Assembly: GCF_007860125.1 (NCBI RefSeq)
Contig: NZ_SJPW01000002.1
Location: forward strand, 1,279,768 to 1,343,767
DNA length: 64,000 bases
Source: Rubripirellula tenax
GTDB lineage: Bacteria > Planctomycetota > Planctomycetia > Pirellulales > Pirellulaceae
Direction of reading: 5' to 3'
The notes under the pieces were generated by a model. That model did not search any database. It saw nothing but the letters and a program-made list of their open reading frames with translations, and was not told the DNA's origin. The translations under genes and the position numbers were made by a program. Shown in pieces: positions 37,622-48,405 of the stretch. How positions within the stretch are numbered: position 1 is the first letter of the stretch; each line of letters starts with the position of its first letter.

Positions 37622-40027
37622 CTAATCATCTGAATCGTCATCGGACGCAGTGAACCCTTCGAATTCCTCATCATCGGCGGGGATTTCGAGGGTGATCTCG
37701 AGGTCTTCGTTCGCAGGTGATGGAGCATTCGGCTGGACGCGCACCGGTGACTCGGGTTCAAGCGAAAGCTCATCATCGTCGTCATCGCCGACTTGGAACG
37801 TCAGCTCGCCCGTCGTCGGGTCCGGGGTCAATTGCAGCGAGTCTTCGTCGGGTTCGAAGGAGTCTTCGCTGCGGAGCATCTGGATTTTTGGTGCCGGATC
37901 GTCGCCGTTGTTTTCGTCGCCGCTATCATCGTCGTCGCCAAACATGTTGCCCAAGTCGAGTGGTTCCGTGTCCAGTTCGTCTTTGATCGCATCGCTATCG
38001 ATGGCGGCGCGCGACGGCCCGGCGCCGGACAACTCAACATCCGCTACCTCAACGAGCTGAATTTCATCTTCACTGGGTGACGGGTCGAGGGTCGCTTCTT
38101 CATCGTCCGAGTCCGAGACAATGACGACGGTTGCATTCTGATCAGCTTCATCTTCGCTCACATCATCTTCATCGATGAACGCGACCACAGAACCGAGCCC
38201 GTCATCGTCGTCGTCGTCGGTAATCCGGATAGTGTCATTGACGTCGGTGATAGCGACCGAGTCGTCGCCCGAATCGCTCTCGACCAGCGTTGGGCGATCG
38301 GGCAGGTCGTCACTTGCCGGGTCTTCGCCAATGGATTCCGGCACCTCAAACAAATCGTCATCCGTCTGGTCCGCGTCGCCAATCGCGACGGTATCAAAAC
38401 TATCTTTTTCTTCGAACAACGTTTCGACAGGATTCGAATCGAACGGCTCACCGTCGTCGACCTCTTCCGATTCGTCGACTTCTTCTAAGTCATCCAATTC
38501 ATCCGAATCGGGTTTGGCCATTCCCAACCCCATGCCGACTGCTGCTGCTGCTGCTGCTGCTGCGGCGGCGGCTGCTTTGGAACCCCAGTCCATTGCGACC
38601 GTTTCCGAGCCCGGCTCGTCGTCCAGACCCGCCGCCGAATCATCCGCCCAAGTGTCAGCCAAGGGATCGACGCGAACGGCCGAGGCCGTTGGTTCATCCG
38701 GATCGGTCGTCGATGCAGTCGTTCGCCGCGGGAAGATCTCGTCGACATTGTCGCGCAGGACACGCCGCCCCAATTCGATCGCACGTTCTTCGGACCAGCC
38801 GCACTTGTGAACGAAGTGGTCGGCCAAAATGTCCGACAAGACGTTTCGGTACATGTCAAACTTGGGCCACACAAATTCCAACTTGTATGCGTCGCTGTAG
38901 TAGCCGATTTGTTTCGTTTGCGGCACGGCTTCCAAACGCGCCGCAGTATCGCGGGCGATGAACGACGGCGTGTTGCTGTACCACCAGTGCCCGTTCGTGA
39001 TGACGTTGGGAAAGATCCACGCGTAGCTGACCAATTCTTGATTGGTGACGCTGGCCAAGACCGAGATCGGAAACTTGACACCGGGAAACGCGTTGAAGAG
39101 TTCACGATATTGAATCAACGACACGCGGCTGTCGTACAAGTCTTGTCCCTGATAGACACCGCCGGCGTAGACGCCACGATTGACGCCGATCATCAAATCG
39201 AAAGGCAACCCGAATTCGTCGCACAGCTCGGCCAACGTCCAAAAGATTCGCCGTGACAATGATTGCTTGTGAGCATCGTCTGCTAGCAGGCCTCGTTTAA
39301 GCACTTGGTCCAGCGCGGTCGACGCACGCCCGTCGCTGACCCTAGTCGGCTCGAACGATGGTGGCAGCGAAATGGCGCAAGCGCGAGCTCCACGACCGAC
39401 AAAGTGTTCGAAACGTTGCCGCAGCGACGCTCTTAACGACGACAGCGACCCGTCCAATTCGATGCCCGAGCAGCCAGCCAATCGCTGGCGGACTTCCGGT
39501 TTAGCCAAATGGAACACCAAGTCGTCGGTGCGAAGGCAAGGGATGTAAGTGTCCGTATCGAAGCCGGCTAAATCGTCGTCAAAATCATTGGTCAAAAAGA
39601 CGGCTTCGACGTTGCTTTGATCCAAGACGATTTGGGCCCACTCGGCCGACGCCATTTGCGACTCGGCCGTTTCGTAAAGGGACTCCCAATTCGACGCGTC
39701 AATGCGATCACCGTCGAACCCGAAAAACATGCGACAGATCTCAACTAACCATCGATACTGCGCCGTATTCTCCAGCGGCGACAAATTCTCGACCAAGCGG
39801 CGAACCAGTTCCCGTGGCTGGATGCCGGGTTCTTCGATTTGATCCTTCGGCATCCCGGCCGAATGGGCCAATTCGGTGTAATAGTGGTAGCCCAGCAGGT
39901 CCGCCAACGTTGTGGACCCGGCCGCGTGGGGGTTGATGTGCGTATGGGGATCGATCAAGCGGATCGAGGCAATGGCTTCGTAGATGGATTCGCGTGCAGA
40001 GTCAGACATGGGCAAACGGGCCGTCAT
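37622..40027 (-). CDS. Glucuronate-isomerase-like protein with acidic tail of about 370 residues
   Basis: 801 residues in two parts. Residues 1 to about 430 resemble uronate isomerase UxaC: IRLIDPHTHINPHAAG near the N-terminus, DLLGYHYYTELAHSAGM, GVNRGVYAGGVYQGQD and NGHWWYSNTPSFIARD. They are amidohydrolase-fold, but some UxaC features may be altered. Residues 430-801 are a low-complexity, extremely acidic tail (runs of D and E, few aromatic residues) with a poly-alanine block at residues 485-496 (12 codons, 38540-38575, mostly GCA). Normal UxaC has about 470 residues and no tail. It is convergent with leuA. The enzymatic reaction and the location of the protein are not established. Confidence 0.78.
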   Translation of the reverse strand: MTARLPMSDSARESIYEAIASIRLIDPHTHINPHAAGSTTLADLLGYHYYTELAHSAGMPKDQIEEPGIQPRELVRRLVENLSPLENTAQYRWLVEICRMFFGFDGDRIDASNWESLYETAESQMASAEWAQIVLDQSNVEAVFLTNDFDDDLAGFDTDTYIPCLRTDDLVFHLAKPEVRQRLAGCSGIELDGSLSSLRASLRQRFEHFVGRGARACAISLPPSFEPTRVSDGRASTALDQVLKRGLLADDAHKQSLSRRIFWTLAELCDEFGLPFDLMIGVNRGVYAGGVYQGQDLYDSRVSLIQYRELFNAFPGVKFPISVLASVTNQELVSYAWIFPNVITNGHWWYSNTPSFIARDTAARLEAVPQTKQIGYYSDAYKLEFVWPKFDMYRNVLSDILADHFVHKCGWSEERAIELGRRVLRDNVDEIFPRRTTASTTDPDEPTASAVRVDPLADTWADDSAAGLDDEPGSETVAMDWGSKAAAAAAAAAAAAVGMGLGMAKPDSDELDDLEEVDESEEVDDGEPFDSNPVETLFEEKDSFDTVAIGDADQTDDDLFEVPESIGEDPASDDLPDRPTLVESDSGDDSVAITDVNDTIRITDDDDDDGLGSVVAFIDEDDVSEDEADQNATVVIVSDSDDEEATLDPSPSEDEIQLVEVADVELSGAGPSRAAIDSDAIKDELDTEPLDLGNMFGDDDDSGDENNGDDPAPKIQMLRSEDSFEPDEDSLQLTPDPTTGELTFQVGDDDDDELSLEPESPVRVQPNAPSPANEDLEITLEIPADDEEFEGFTASDDDSDD

Positions 40028-40257
40028 CGACGAGAGAAATGAAAGAGGCGGATGTGTGCGAACCGACGCTCATCTGCCCACCGGGACACGGGTCGAACGG
40101 GAGACAGGCACGATTGTTACGATACGACCGTTAAGATAGTCGGTCTGGCGCCGCGATTCACCTTCAGCCCGACCTGGAACAGCCGAAATTTAGTCCCCCG
40201 CGAAGGGGTTGTGACGCCCAGCAACGGCAATCCTTACTTCATTTACATGGAATTTGC

Positions 40258-40288
40258 TTGCCCCTTTCCTAGTCGCCTGCGCTACAAT
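40258..40288 (+). promoter_or_regulatory. Possible promoter of htrA-like gene
   Basis: TTGCCC (40258-40263) and a strong TACAAT (40283-40288) separated by 19 bases, longer than usual. The gene starts 47 bases after the -10. The rest of the 307-base gap 40028-40334 holds no gene that I can support. The minus-strand frames across it are shadows. Confidence 0.35.
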
Positions 40289-40334
40289 GGGCCAATCGTC
40301 TAGTCCGTGCCCATTCAGGGAGTCGCCGAAGATC

Positions 40335-41780
40335 ATGATGAATGATCCCACGTCAACCAATCGCAAGCGTACGGCGGAAGGTTCGCTTCGGCCCGTTGGC
40401 GACGATCGGCTAGAAATGCCGTCGATACCAATGGAAGAACCGACGGCCGAACCGTACGAGATCACGTTGCGGCGGATCGATGTTGGCACGCATCGAATCG
40501 AGCATGCCGTCGTCAAGCCACCGATCGACGGGGCAATGGACGCACCGGTGATGCCGCAACAGCCGATCGTCGAAACCGAACTGCAAGCGTCAACAACGGT
40601 CACCCCGTCGAAACCAGCTCGATCGACCAAACGCAGATCACGACGTCCCGACCCACTGATGCAAAGCTTGATGCTGTTGGCGACGATGTCGGCGATGCTG
40701 TTGGCGGCTCGATTCGTCGTTCCGCAAATTGTGGAAGAGGTTCGCTACGCATGGCAACGCGGCAACCTGAGGGCCGAGCACGAAATGGCTACCGTGGGGC
40801 TGAAAAACGTATCGCTCGACACCCTTAGCGACGCCTATCAAATGGTCAACGCTGCGGTCGGTCCGAGCGTCGTTCATATCGATGTCCAGCGGCGGACTCC
40901 GATCAACGATGCCGGCATCTCGGCTTTACTTTCCAACCGTTCAATGCCTGCGTCGGACCAGGGAAGCGGCGTGGTCGTGGATGCCGACGGATACCTGTTG
41001 ACCAATCGGCATGTGATCGCCGACGGGGAAGACATCACCGTCACGTTGAGCGATGGCCGGCGAGTGACGGCCGTCGTTTTGGGCACTGACCCGTTGACCG
41101 ACTTGGCGTTGTTGAAGGTCGCGACGAATCGTTTGATCCCGATTGCTTGGGGCGATAGCGATCGCTGCAAAGTCGGTTCACCCGTCTGGGCCGTCGGCAG
41201 CCCTTTCGGCCTGGATCGAACGGTGACATTTGGCATCCTCAGCGGCAAACACCGAATGGTGCGTGCTAGCACTCAGTATCAAGACTTCATGCAAAGCGAT
41301 GTGGCCGTCAATCCCGGCAACAGCGGTGGACCGCTGGTCGACGCCCGCGGCGCATTGGTCGGCATCAACACGGCCATCGTGGGTGATACCTACCAAGGCG
41401 TCAGTTTCTCGATCCCCAGCAATGTTGTTCGCCAAGTCTATGATCGCTTGAAGGCGTTCGGAAAAGTCGAACGAGGATTCTTAGGCGTCATGCTGGACGA
41501 AGTTCCGGATGACCGTTTGATGGGCAATGATGCCCGGATGCGAGGCGCCTTGGTGACACAACCGCCGGTGCCGGCCTCGCCGGCTTCCGCGGCCGGGCTG
41601 ATCGAAGGCGACGTCATCCTGAGTGTTGACGGTCAAAAGGCCCGCGACAAGACGCACTTGATGCAACTGATCGGCCAGTCCAGTTCGGGCCAGCAAGTCG
41701 ATTTGCAGATTCATCGGGACGGCGAATCGAAGGATTTGTCGGTCGTACTGGGAATCCGCCCCGAAGCGATCGTCCACTAG
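40335..41780 (+). CDS. HtrA/DegP-type serine protease with PDZ domain
   Basis: Membrane-anchored quality-control protease of 481 residues. Residues 1-105 are a long polar cytoplasmic region rich in proline and glutamate. A membrane helix lies at about 109-129. The trypsin-like domain has H226 in TNRHVIAD, D256 in TDLALL and S330 in NPGNSGGPL. One PDZ domain covers about 390-475. The protease and PDZ parts face the periplasm. Relatives usually have a signal peptide and not this long cytoplasmic N-terminus. The frame starts at 40254, but MMNDPTSTNRKR at 40335 is preferred. Several paralogues would be expected in planctomycetes. Confidence 0.9.
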   Translation: MMNDPTSTNRKRTAEGSLRPVGDDRLEMPSIPMEEPTAEPYEITLRRIDVGTHRIEHAVVKPPIDGAMDAPVMPQQPIVETELQASTTVTPSKPARSTKRRSRRPDPLMQSLMLLATMSAMLLAARFVVPQIVEEVRYAWQRGNLRAEHEMATVGLKNVSLDTLSDAYQMVNAAVGPSVVHIDVQRRTPINDAGISALLSNRSMPASDQGSGVVVDADGYLLTNRHVIADGEDITVTLSDGRRVTAVVLGTDPLTDLALLKVATNRLIPIAWGDSDRCKVGSPVWAVGSPFGLDRTVTFGILSGKHRMVRASTQYQDFMQSDVAVNPGNSGGPLVDARGALVGINTAIVGDTYQGVSFSIPSNVVRQVYDRLKAFGKVERGFLGVMLDEVPDDRLMGNDARMRGALVTQPPVPASPASAAGLIEGDVILSVDGQKARDKTHLMQLIGQSSSGQQVDLQIHRDGESKDLSVVLGIRPEAIVH

Positions 41781-42059
41781 ATCGTATGGTGCGATTCTGG
41801 TTTGTCGGTTGCGTCCGAAAGTGTGGACGAGCGCGCCGCGATCGTTTTACCTGTCAATCTTCGCTGGGTCGGTCGCATCGAATGACCACCAGAAAGCATT
41901 GGGTCCGAAGGTCGTATTTTGACGGCATGAAACAGGTTTCGCGTGCGATCTAGCGGACTTTGATAGGAATTGTGGCCCATCGAACTAAGCTGGGGGCTTC
42001 GCGGATTTGCCGTGAACGATTGAATCAAAGAACCCCTCTTCACGTCCCAACCATCGCTC

Positions 42060-43382
42060 ATGGACGCCTCAGTCACTTCTTTCCCGCACCGAACATTGAC
42101 TGCGCGGCGGGCCACCGATGCCGAGTCGCTCGTGAGTATGCCGACGCTTTGTTTTGCGGTGATCGGCTTGGCGACGCTCTTCAATACGATCGACATCAAC
42201 GCGAGCTTCGAAAGCACGGAAGACCACGTCGGCGTCGATTGGCCGGTCATGGTGAAGCTGGCAATCGCCGCGATCGCCGGTTTCGTGGGCGCCAGTGGTC
42301 TAGCTTTCAGCGCCCGCGTTCGGCGCAGCTTGCTAACGCTTCCCGGTTTCGTCTTGATCGCTCTGTCATCCGTCTTTGTTGTGACGTCGGCGTTTGCCTA
42401 TGACGAAGTCGCAACGGTGTCCCGGATCGCTGCGTTGATCAACGTCGCCTACCTGCTGTTCGTACCGACCGCGTTGGCCGCATTGGGCCTACGTCGTCTG
42501 TTGATCGCCTGTTTGATCGGGATGGTGGCGAACCTGTTGATCAATTGGGGACTGTACCTAGGGGTACCCCAGGTAGGCGTATTCGAAGAAGAACTTGGCA
42601 ACCAAACGTTTATCAATCGGATGGGCGGCCTGGGACACCCCAACGCGATCGCTCGGATCGGGGTCCTGACGGTGCTGATCAGCATGGCAATGCTGCGCGA
42701 CGATTCGCGAAAAAACAAACGCGCCGTTCTTATCGCCTTGATCGTGCTGGGGATCATGACCGCGATCTCCACGTTCAGCCGCAGCGCCTTCGTGGCCGGA
42801 TGTGCCGGTGCCATGTTCTTGATGGTCGACCGCTTGCTGACGCGAGGTGGCGTTCTTCTTGGGCTTGCGATGGCGGCGGTGATTGCGGTCGGCGTGATTG
42901 GCGTCGAACTGACCAGCGGTGGAGCATTCGAGGGCGACTCGATCGCCCTGGTCGTGACCAAGACCGGCGAGGTCGAAGAGCTGACGTCAGCCACCGGGAG
43001 GACCGAGATTTGGGCCGAAGCGATCCGATTGATTGCCGAACGGCCATTGATCGGATGGGGGCTCAACAGTGCTCCCAAATTGATGCAGAATTTTTCGATG
43101 CACACGCACAACCTGCTACTCCACGCGACGTTTTCGGGTGGAGTGATGGCCGGGCTGTTGACCGTTTTGCTATTGGGCTGGAACCTGTTTTCGGGGCTTT
43201 CCAGCACGCTGGCGATCACCCGCGCGATTTCCGCCTACGTTTTGGTTTCCTGTATCTTCGAGGACACGGTGCTTGACACATTTGCCTCCCCGTCGACACT
43301 GCTGTGGTTCGTCGTTTTGCTGTATCCGGCGATCATACTGTCGTCGAAGGGGCCTGGGGACGACGCCCAGGCCGTCGAATAA
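42060..43382 (+). CDS. O-antigen ligase/polymerase-like membrane protein (Wzy/WaaL family)
   Basis: 440 residues with about ten hydrophobic segments. The Wzy_C signature lies in the central periplasmic loop: STFSRSAFVAG, then SATGRTEIWAEAIRLIAERPLIGWG and HTHNLLLHATFSGG, the histidine-bearing motif of O-antigen ligases and polymerases. This places it in assembly of a surface glycan from lipid-linked units. The flippase and two GT4 genes lie about 6 kb downstream. Ligase versus polymerase cannot be told from sequence. The 279-base gap before it shows no feature I can support. Confidence 0.85.
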   Translation: MDASVTSFPHRTLTARRATDAESLVSMPTLCFAVIGLATLFNTIDINASFESTEDHVGVDWPVMVKLAIAAIAGFVGASGLAFSARVRRSLLTLPGFVLIALSSVFVVTSAFAYDEVATVSRIAALINVAYLLFVPTALAALGLRRLLIACLIGMVANLLINWGLYLGVPQVGVFEEELGNQTFINRMGGLGHPNAIARIGVLTVLISMAMLRDDSRKNKRAVLIALIVLGIMTAISTFSRSAFVAGCAGAMFLMVDRLLTRGGVLLGLAMAAVIAVGVIGVELTSGGAFEGDSIALVVTKTGEVEELTSATGRTEIWAEAIRLIAERPLIGWGLNSAPKLMQNFSMHTHNLLLHATFSGGVMAGLLTVLLLGWNLFSGLSSTLAITRAISAYVLVSCIFEDTVLDTFASPSTLLWFVVLLYPAIILSSKGPGDDAQAVE

Positions 43383-43484
43383 ATCGATTCGGCGACGTAT
43401 ACTGCTGTGACATAGCCGCGGACCCGGGCGTCCAGACGCCGGGGCCTGCGTTCTTGAAGTTTGAACTCTCTAGAGATTTATTTG

Positions 43485-44735
43485 ATGCGATTGAGCAACC
43501 CTTCCACATCGACTCGTCGACGTGTCTTGTCGTCCGCGATCACGTCTTCCGTGATCGCCGCTATCGCAATCGCTATTTCGGCGACGCCCGTCTTAGCTGA
43601 AGCCCCCGCAACCACCGCAGTGGCGGCTCAAGACACCCTCGGAATTTCGGCGACTCAGCCCGAATCGGGGCCATCGGTCAAAGTCGACGGCGGATATATG
43701 GTGCCTTACACGTCCACCATTCCCGGAACCGACGTGACCATCGAAATGGTGCCCGTTCCCGGCGGCAAATTCTTGATGGGAAGCCCCGACGACGAAGCCG
43801 ACCGTGGTGACGACGAAGGCCCTCAAGTCGACGTCATTGTTGACCCGATGTGGGTCGCAAAGACCGAAACGACTTGGGCTCAATTCAAGGAGTTCATGCG
43901 TTTGTATGCGATCTTCAAAAGCTTTGAAGCTTCCGGCCAGCGCCCCGTCAACGACGACAATCGAGTCGACGCGATCACGGCGCCGACTGAACTGTATGAA
44001 CCGAGCTACACATTCGAGTACGGCGAAGATCCGGCACAACCCGCCGTCACGATGACCCTCTATTCAGCCCAACAATTCACCAAGTGGCTCAGCCGCGTGA
44101 CGGGAATCCAATACCGTTTGCCGACCGAAGCCGAATGGGAGTACGCAGCTCGCGCCGGTTCAACCACCCCGTATAGCTGGGGTGACGACGAGGGCGCAAT
44201 CGATGACTACGCGTGGTACTTCGACAACGCCGATTCAGGCCAAATGCCCGTCGGCACCAAGAAGCCCAACGCTTTCGGTTTGCACGACATGCACGGCAAC
44301 GTTGCCGAGTTGACGGTCAACATGCACACTGAAACTTATGACGAATACAAATCGCAAGAACCCATCAACGCGACCGATGTTTTGAAATGGGGCACCGAGT
44401 CAGCATCGGGCGTTGTCGCCCGCGGTGGAAGCTGGGAAAGCGACGCCGAACAGGTCCGCAGTGCTGCAAGAATCTTCAGCGACGATGAAGCTTGGAAGGA
44501 AGAAGACCCGAACTTCCCCCGAAGCCCTTGGTGGTTCACCAGCGATCCCGCACGCGGTGTAGGCTTTCGATTGTTCCGAGGTTATACGCCGATCCCGGCT
44601 GATAAAGTGACGAACTTCTATGAAGCCGTTGCCGAAGAAGTGATCAGCGATGTCGAATCGCGAGTCCAAGGCGGACGCGGCGGATACGGCTTGGTCGATC
44701 CAACGCTGCCCGACGCAATCAGAGATATGAAGTAG
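43485..44735 (+). CDS. Exported SUMF1/FGE-fold protein without cysteines
   Basis: 416 residues. The first 40 residues are an export signal with arginines followed by a hydrophobic run (RRRVLSSAITSSVIAAIAIA). The formylglycine-generating-enzyme sulfatase domain covers about 75-360: VPVPGGKFLMGSP, ETTWAQFKEFM, YRLPTEAEWEYAARAG, AFGLHDMHGNVAEL and ARGGSWESDAEQVRSAAR. I find no cysteine in the chain, so the two catalytic cysteines of real FGE are missing and it cannot oxidise sulfatase cysteines in the known way. The frame begins at TTG 43461, but the ATG at 43485 is better. The role is unknown, possibly ligand binding. Confidence 0.85.
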   Translation: MRLSNPSTSTRRRVLSSAITSSVIAAIAIAISATPVLAEAPATTAVAAQDTLGISATQPESGPSVKVDGGYMVPYTSTIPGTDVTIEMVPVPGGKFLMGSPDDEADRGDDEGPQVDVIVDPMWVAKTETTWAQFKEFMRLYAIFKSFEASGQRPVNDDNRVDAITAPTELYEPSYTFEYGEDPAQPAVTMTLYSAQQFTKWLSRVTGIQYRLPTEAEWEYAARAGSTTPYSWGDDEGAIDDYAWYFDNADSGQMPVGTKKPNAFGLHDMHGNVAELTVNMHTETYDEYKSQEPINATDVLKWGTESASGVVARGGSWESDAEQVRSAARIFSDDEAWKEEDPNFPRSPWWFTSDPARGVGFRLFRGYTPIPADKVTNFYEAVAEEVISDVESRVQGGRGGYGLVDPTLPDAIRDMK

Positions 44736-44751
44736 TCCGATCCGTAGAATT

Positions 44752-44786
44752 CCCTGTTACCTAAAACCTGTAACCTAAAACCTATT
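44752..44786. repeat. Short ACCT-NNN heptamer array ahead of asd
   Basis: Five 7-base units end 5 bases before the GTG start of asd: (c)cctgtt, acctaaa, acctgta, acctaaa and acctatt. The ACCT-NNN period and phase are the same as in the array ahead of fliQ, which is 11.7 kb away. The copies differ in their last three bases. Confidence 0.7.
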
Positions 44787-44791
44787 CCACC

Positions 44792-45805
<1,014 letters not shown>

Positions 45806-45826
45806 CGGAAGCAAACGAACTTACTC

Positions 45827-46618
45827 GTGCCCGGCACCTTCAAGCTGACCGTCGCCTACGACGGTACCGATTTCGCCGGCTGGCAAGTTCAATCCAATAC
45901 CCGCAAGCGAACCATCCAGGGTGCGCTGCAGCGGGCGGTTAAGAAAGTGACCGGCGACGATGCAATTGTCACCGGCAGCGGCCGAACCGACGCCGGCGTT
46001 CACGCGATCGCGCAAGTCGCCAGCGTTCGCATTCCCCAGTGGCGGCATCCCGCCAAGACCCTGATACGCGCGATCAATGTGCGATTGCCCGACACGATCT
46101 CCGTGATTGATGCGGAAGACGCCGCCGATGATTTTCATCCGATCCGCGATGCAGTCGGCAAACGCTATCGATATCAGCTGCAAATTGGGGGCATGCGTGA
46201 CGCGTTCGACCATCGATATCGATGGCACCATCACATGCAACTGGATCTGGATGCGATGCGCGACGCAGCCACGCGGATCGTCGGCAAAAAGGACTTCGCC
46301 AGCTTCCAAGGCGCCGGCTCGGTTCGCAAGACGACCACGCGAGACGTTCGCGCGTGCGATATTTTCATTCAAGATACGACGAACGAAGATCGACAACATA
46401 TCGCCATTGAAGTCGAAGCAGATGGGTTTCTTTACAACATGGTCCGTAACATCGTCGGGTCACTGGTCAGCGTGGGAATCGGCCGACGCGAACCGCAGTG
46501 GATCGACGAAGTGATTGCGGCCAAGGATCGAACCAAGGCCGCGCAAACCGCACCGGCGCACGGACTGTTTTTGATTCGAGTCGACTACCCGCAGCCCGAC
46601 GAGGTCGGCACGGCCTGA
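45827..46618 (+). CDS. truA: tRNA pseudouridine(38-40) synthase
   Basis: Makes pseudouridine at positions 38, 39 and 40 of the tRNA anticodon arm. 263 residues with the catalytic aspartate D55 in GSGRTDAGVHA, an N-terminal YDGTDFAGWQVQ and the C-terminal GFLYNMVRNIVGSLVSVG. It starts with GTG at 45827 and lies 21 bases after asd, probably in the same operon. Confidence 0.95.
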   Translation: MPGTFKLTVAYDGTDFAGWQVQSNTRKRTIQGALQRAVKKVTGDDAIVTGSGRTDAGVHAIAQVASVRIPQWRHPAKTLIRAINVRLPDTISVIDAEDAADDFHPIRDAVGKRYRYQLQIGGMRDAFDHRYRWHHHMQLDLDAMRDAATRIVGKKDFASFQGAGSVRKTTTRDVRACDIFIQDTTNEDRQHIAIEVEADGFLYNMVRNIVGSLVSVGIGRREPQWIDEVIAAKDRTKAAQTAPAHGLFLIRVDYPQPDEVGTA

Positions 46619-46884
46619 AAACGGGAACGTTCCAGACCACAAGACTGTTGTCCAATCGCACCGTTTAAGTGAACGGTACCGCCGTTGGACGCCGATCTAC
46701 GGGTGATTTGGCTAATGTGAAGCGTTGCTCGCAAAATGCTCACGGAATCTTCATCGAATCAACTGGCCCTCGACGCGTATGCTATGCGAAAGAGTGGAGG
46801 CGGTCTAATTCGGTTCCACTTGTTTCGGTCGCTCGAGAACGACCGGAACTCGTCGGCGGTTACGACGATCGATAGAAAATTCCA

Positions 46885-48405
46885 ATGCATACAACGCCCG
46901 TGCCCAGTTCCGAAGCTTCGCCGCCGCCTCAGCCAATTTTGGACGAGGCGACTCGTTCATTCGTCAAGCGATCCATGGCCGCTGGCTTGGTTGATGTGAA
47001 TGACTTGAAGAAGGTCGTCGTTTCGTTGATGGCAGACGATTCTGTTTTCACGCCCGCGAGACTGGCCGAAGGTTTGATCGGTGCGGGAATCCTGACGAAA
47101 TGGCAAGCGACGAAATTGCTGGCCGGCAAAAGCAAAGGGTTCTACCTTGGCAGCTACCGTCTGCTTCGGCCGTTGGGTCGCGGCGGCATGGGAATGGTGT
47201 ATCTGGGCGAGCACCATGTTATGAAGCGTTTGATGGCGCTGAAAATTCTGCCGCTGGACGCCAATGCCGACCCGCGACGGATCAAGCGATTCGAAGAGGA
47301 AGCGAAAGCATCGGCACAATTGGATCACCCCAACATTATGCGTGCCTACGACTTTGCCCAAGCCGGAGGCAAGCGGTATATCGTGATGGAGTATGTCGAC
47401 GGCATCGATCTGCACCAAGCCATCGTGCGAGACGGAACCATGTCAGTCGCCCAAGCGATGAACGCTTTGGCTCAAGCGGCGGCGGGACTGGCGCACGCTC
47501 ACGAACGTGGTATCATCCATCGCGACATCAAACCGTCGAATTTGATGCTGCGGACCGATGGGGTGATCAAAGTCAGCGACTTGGGTCTGGCGCGAATCGG
47601 GTGGGCCGGTGGAGACGCCGAGAGTCGTCGCTTGATGGGAACCGCCGACTTCGTTGCTCCCGAGCAAGCCATCAACAGCCAATCAGTCGACGCCCGCGCG
47701 GACATCTATTCGCTGGGGTGCTCGTTATATTACTTGCTGACCGGTCGCACCCCGTTCGATGGCACAACCGTATCGCAGCGATTGGCAAAGCACCAAACAG
47801 CGCCGGTTCCCAATGTTTGTCAAATGCGAAGTGATTGCCCGCCTGCGGTTGCCGACCTGCTTCAACGGATGATGGCCAAACGCCCCGAAGACCGCCCGCA
47901 TTCGGCGGTCGATTTGATCGCCCAACTAAAACGACTCGGCGCGATCGCTGGCGAAGGCGTCGCGAACACGTTGCGTCACGTCGCTCCCGTCGGCGACACC
48001 GCCGTTGACGACGTTACGTATCAAGCCACCATCGACGACAGTTCGCTTTCGGCTGACGGTGAAGTGGAGATTGCGGTGGAAGCGACAGAGTTCGATTTCA
48101 GTTCCTTGCCGCCCGTCGATCTGGGGACGGCGATGCCAGGTCGCCCAGTTCAGCTTGGCAACACGGCCCGTCCGGCAAACGCGTTGAAACCGAGGGCTCA
48201 AGCCCCATCGAATCCGACGGTCGCCGCCACCGGCAACCAACAACTGCTGTTGGGTATCGGATTGACCGTTGCCGTTTTGGCACTGATCACCGTCGTGGGA
48301 ATGGGTGTGGCATCCATGTCGAAGCCGCTTCCGAAAACTCAACCCAAAATCAAAGCTACCGAAGACGGTAAAGGTGGCTCGATCGTGTTTGTCGAAAAAG
48401 GCTAA
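46885..48405 (+). CDS. Membrane-anchored Ser/Thr protein kinase
   Basis: 506 residues. A 90-residue N-terminal extension precedes the Hanks-type kinase domain (about 91-355): glycine loop GRGGMGMVY (98-106), lysine K120, E139, HRD loop with D214 in IIHRDIKPSNL, SDLG with D232 (DLG in place of DFG) and APE at 258-260. A membrane helix lies at about 430-455. The C-terminal 30 residues would be outside. There is no PASTA or other sensor domain. The FHA protein 145 bases downstream is a plausible phospho-threonine-reading partner. I see nothing in the 266 bases upstream except a possible AT-rich -10 (tatgct). Confidence 0.92.
   Translation: MHTTPVPSSEASPPPQPILDEATRSFVKRSMAAGLVDVNDLKKVVVSLMADDSVFTPARLAEGLIGAGILTKWQATKLLAGKSKGFYLGSYRLLRPLGRGGMGMVYLGEHHVMKRLMALKILPLDANADPRRIKRFEEEAKASAQLDHPNIMRAYDFAQAGGKRYIVMEYVDGIDLHQAIVRDGTMSVAQAMNALAQAAAGLAHAHERGIIHRDIKPSNLMLRTDGVIKVSDLGLARIGWAGGDAESRRLMGTADFVAPEQAINSQSVDARADIYSLGCSLYYLLTGRTPFDGTTVSQRLAKHQTAPVPNVCQMRSDCPPAVADLLQRMMAKRPEDRPHSAVDLIAQLKRLGAIAGEGVANTLRHVAPVGDTAVDDVTYQATIDDSSLSADGEVEIAVEATEFDFSSLPPVDLGTAMPGRPVQLGNTARPANALKPRAQAPSNPTVAATGNQQLLLGIGLTVAVLALITVVGMGVASMSKPLPKTQPKIKATEDGKGGSIVFVEKG

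Noticed and set aside
42449-43219. Minus-strand frame of 256 codons opposite the O-antigen ligase gene
   Set aside because: Proline/serine-rich shadow; the plus strand carries the Wzy_C signature.
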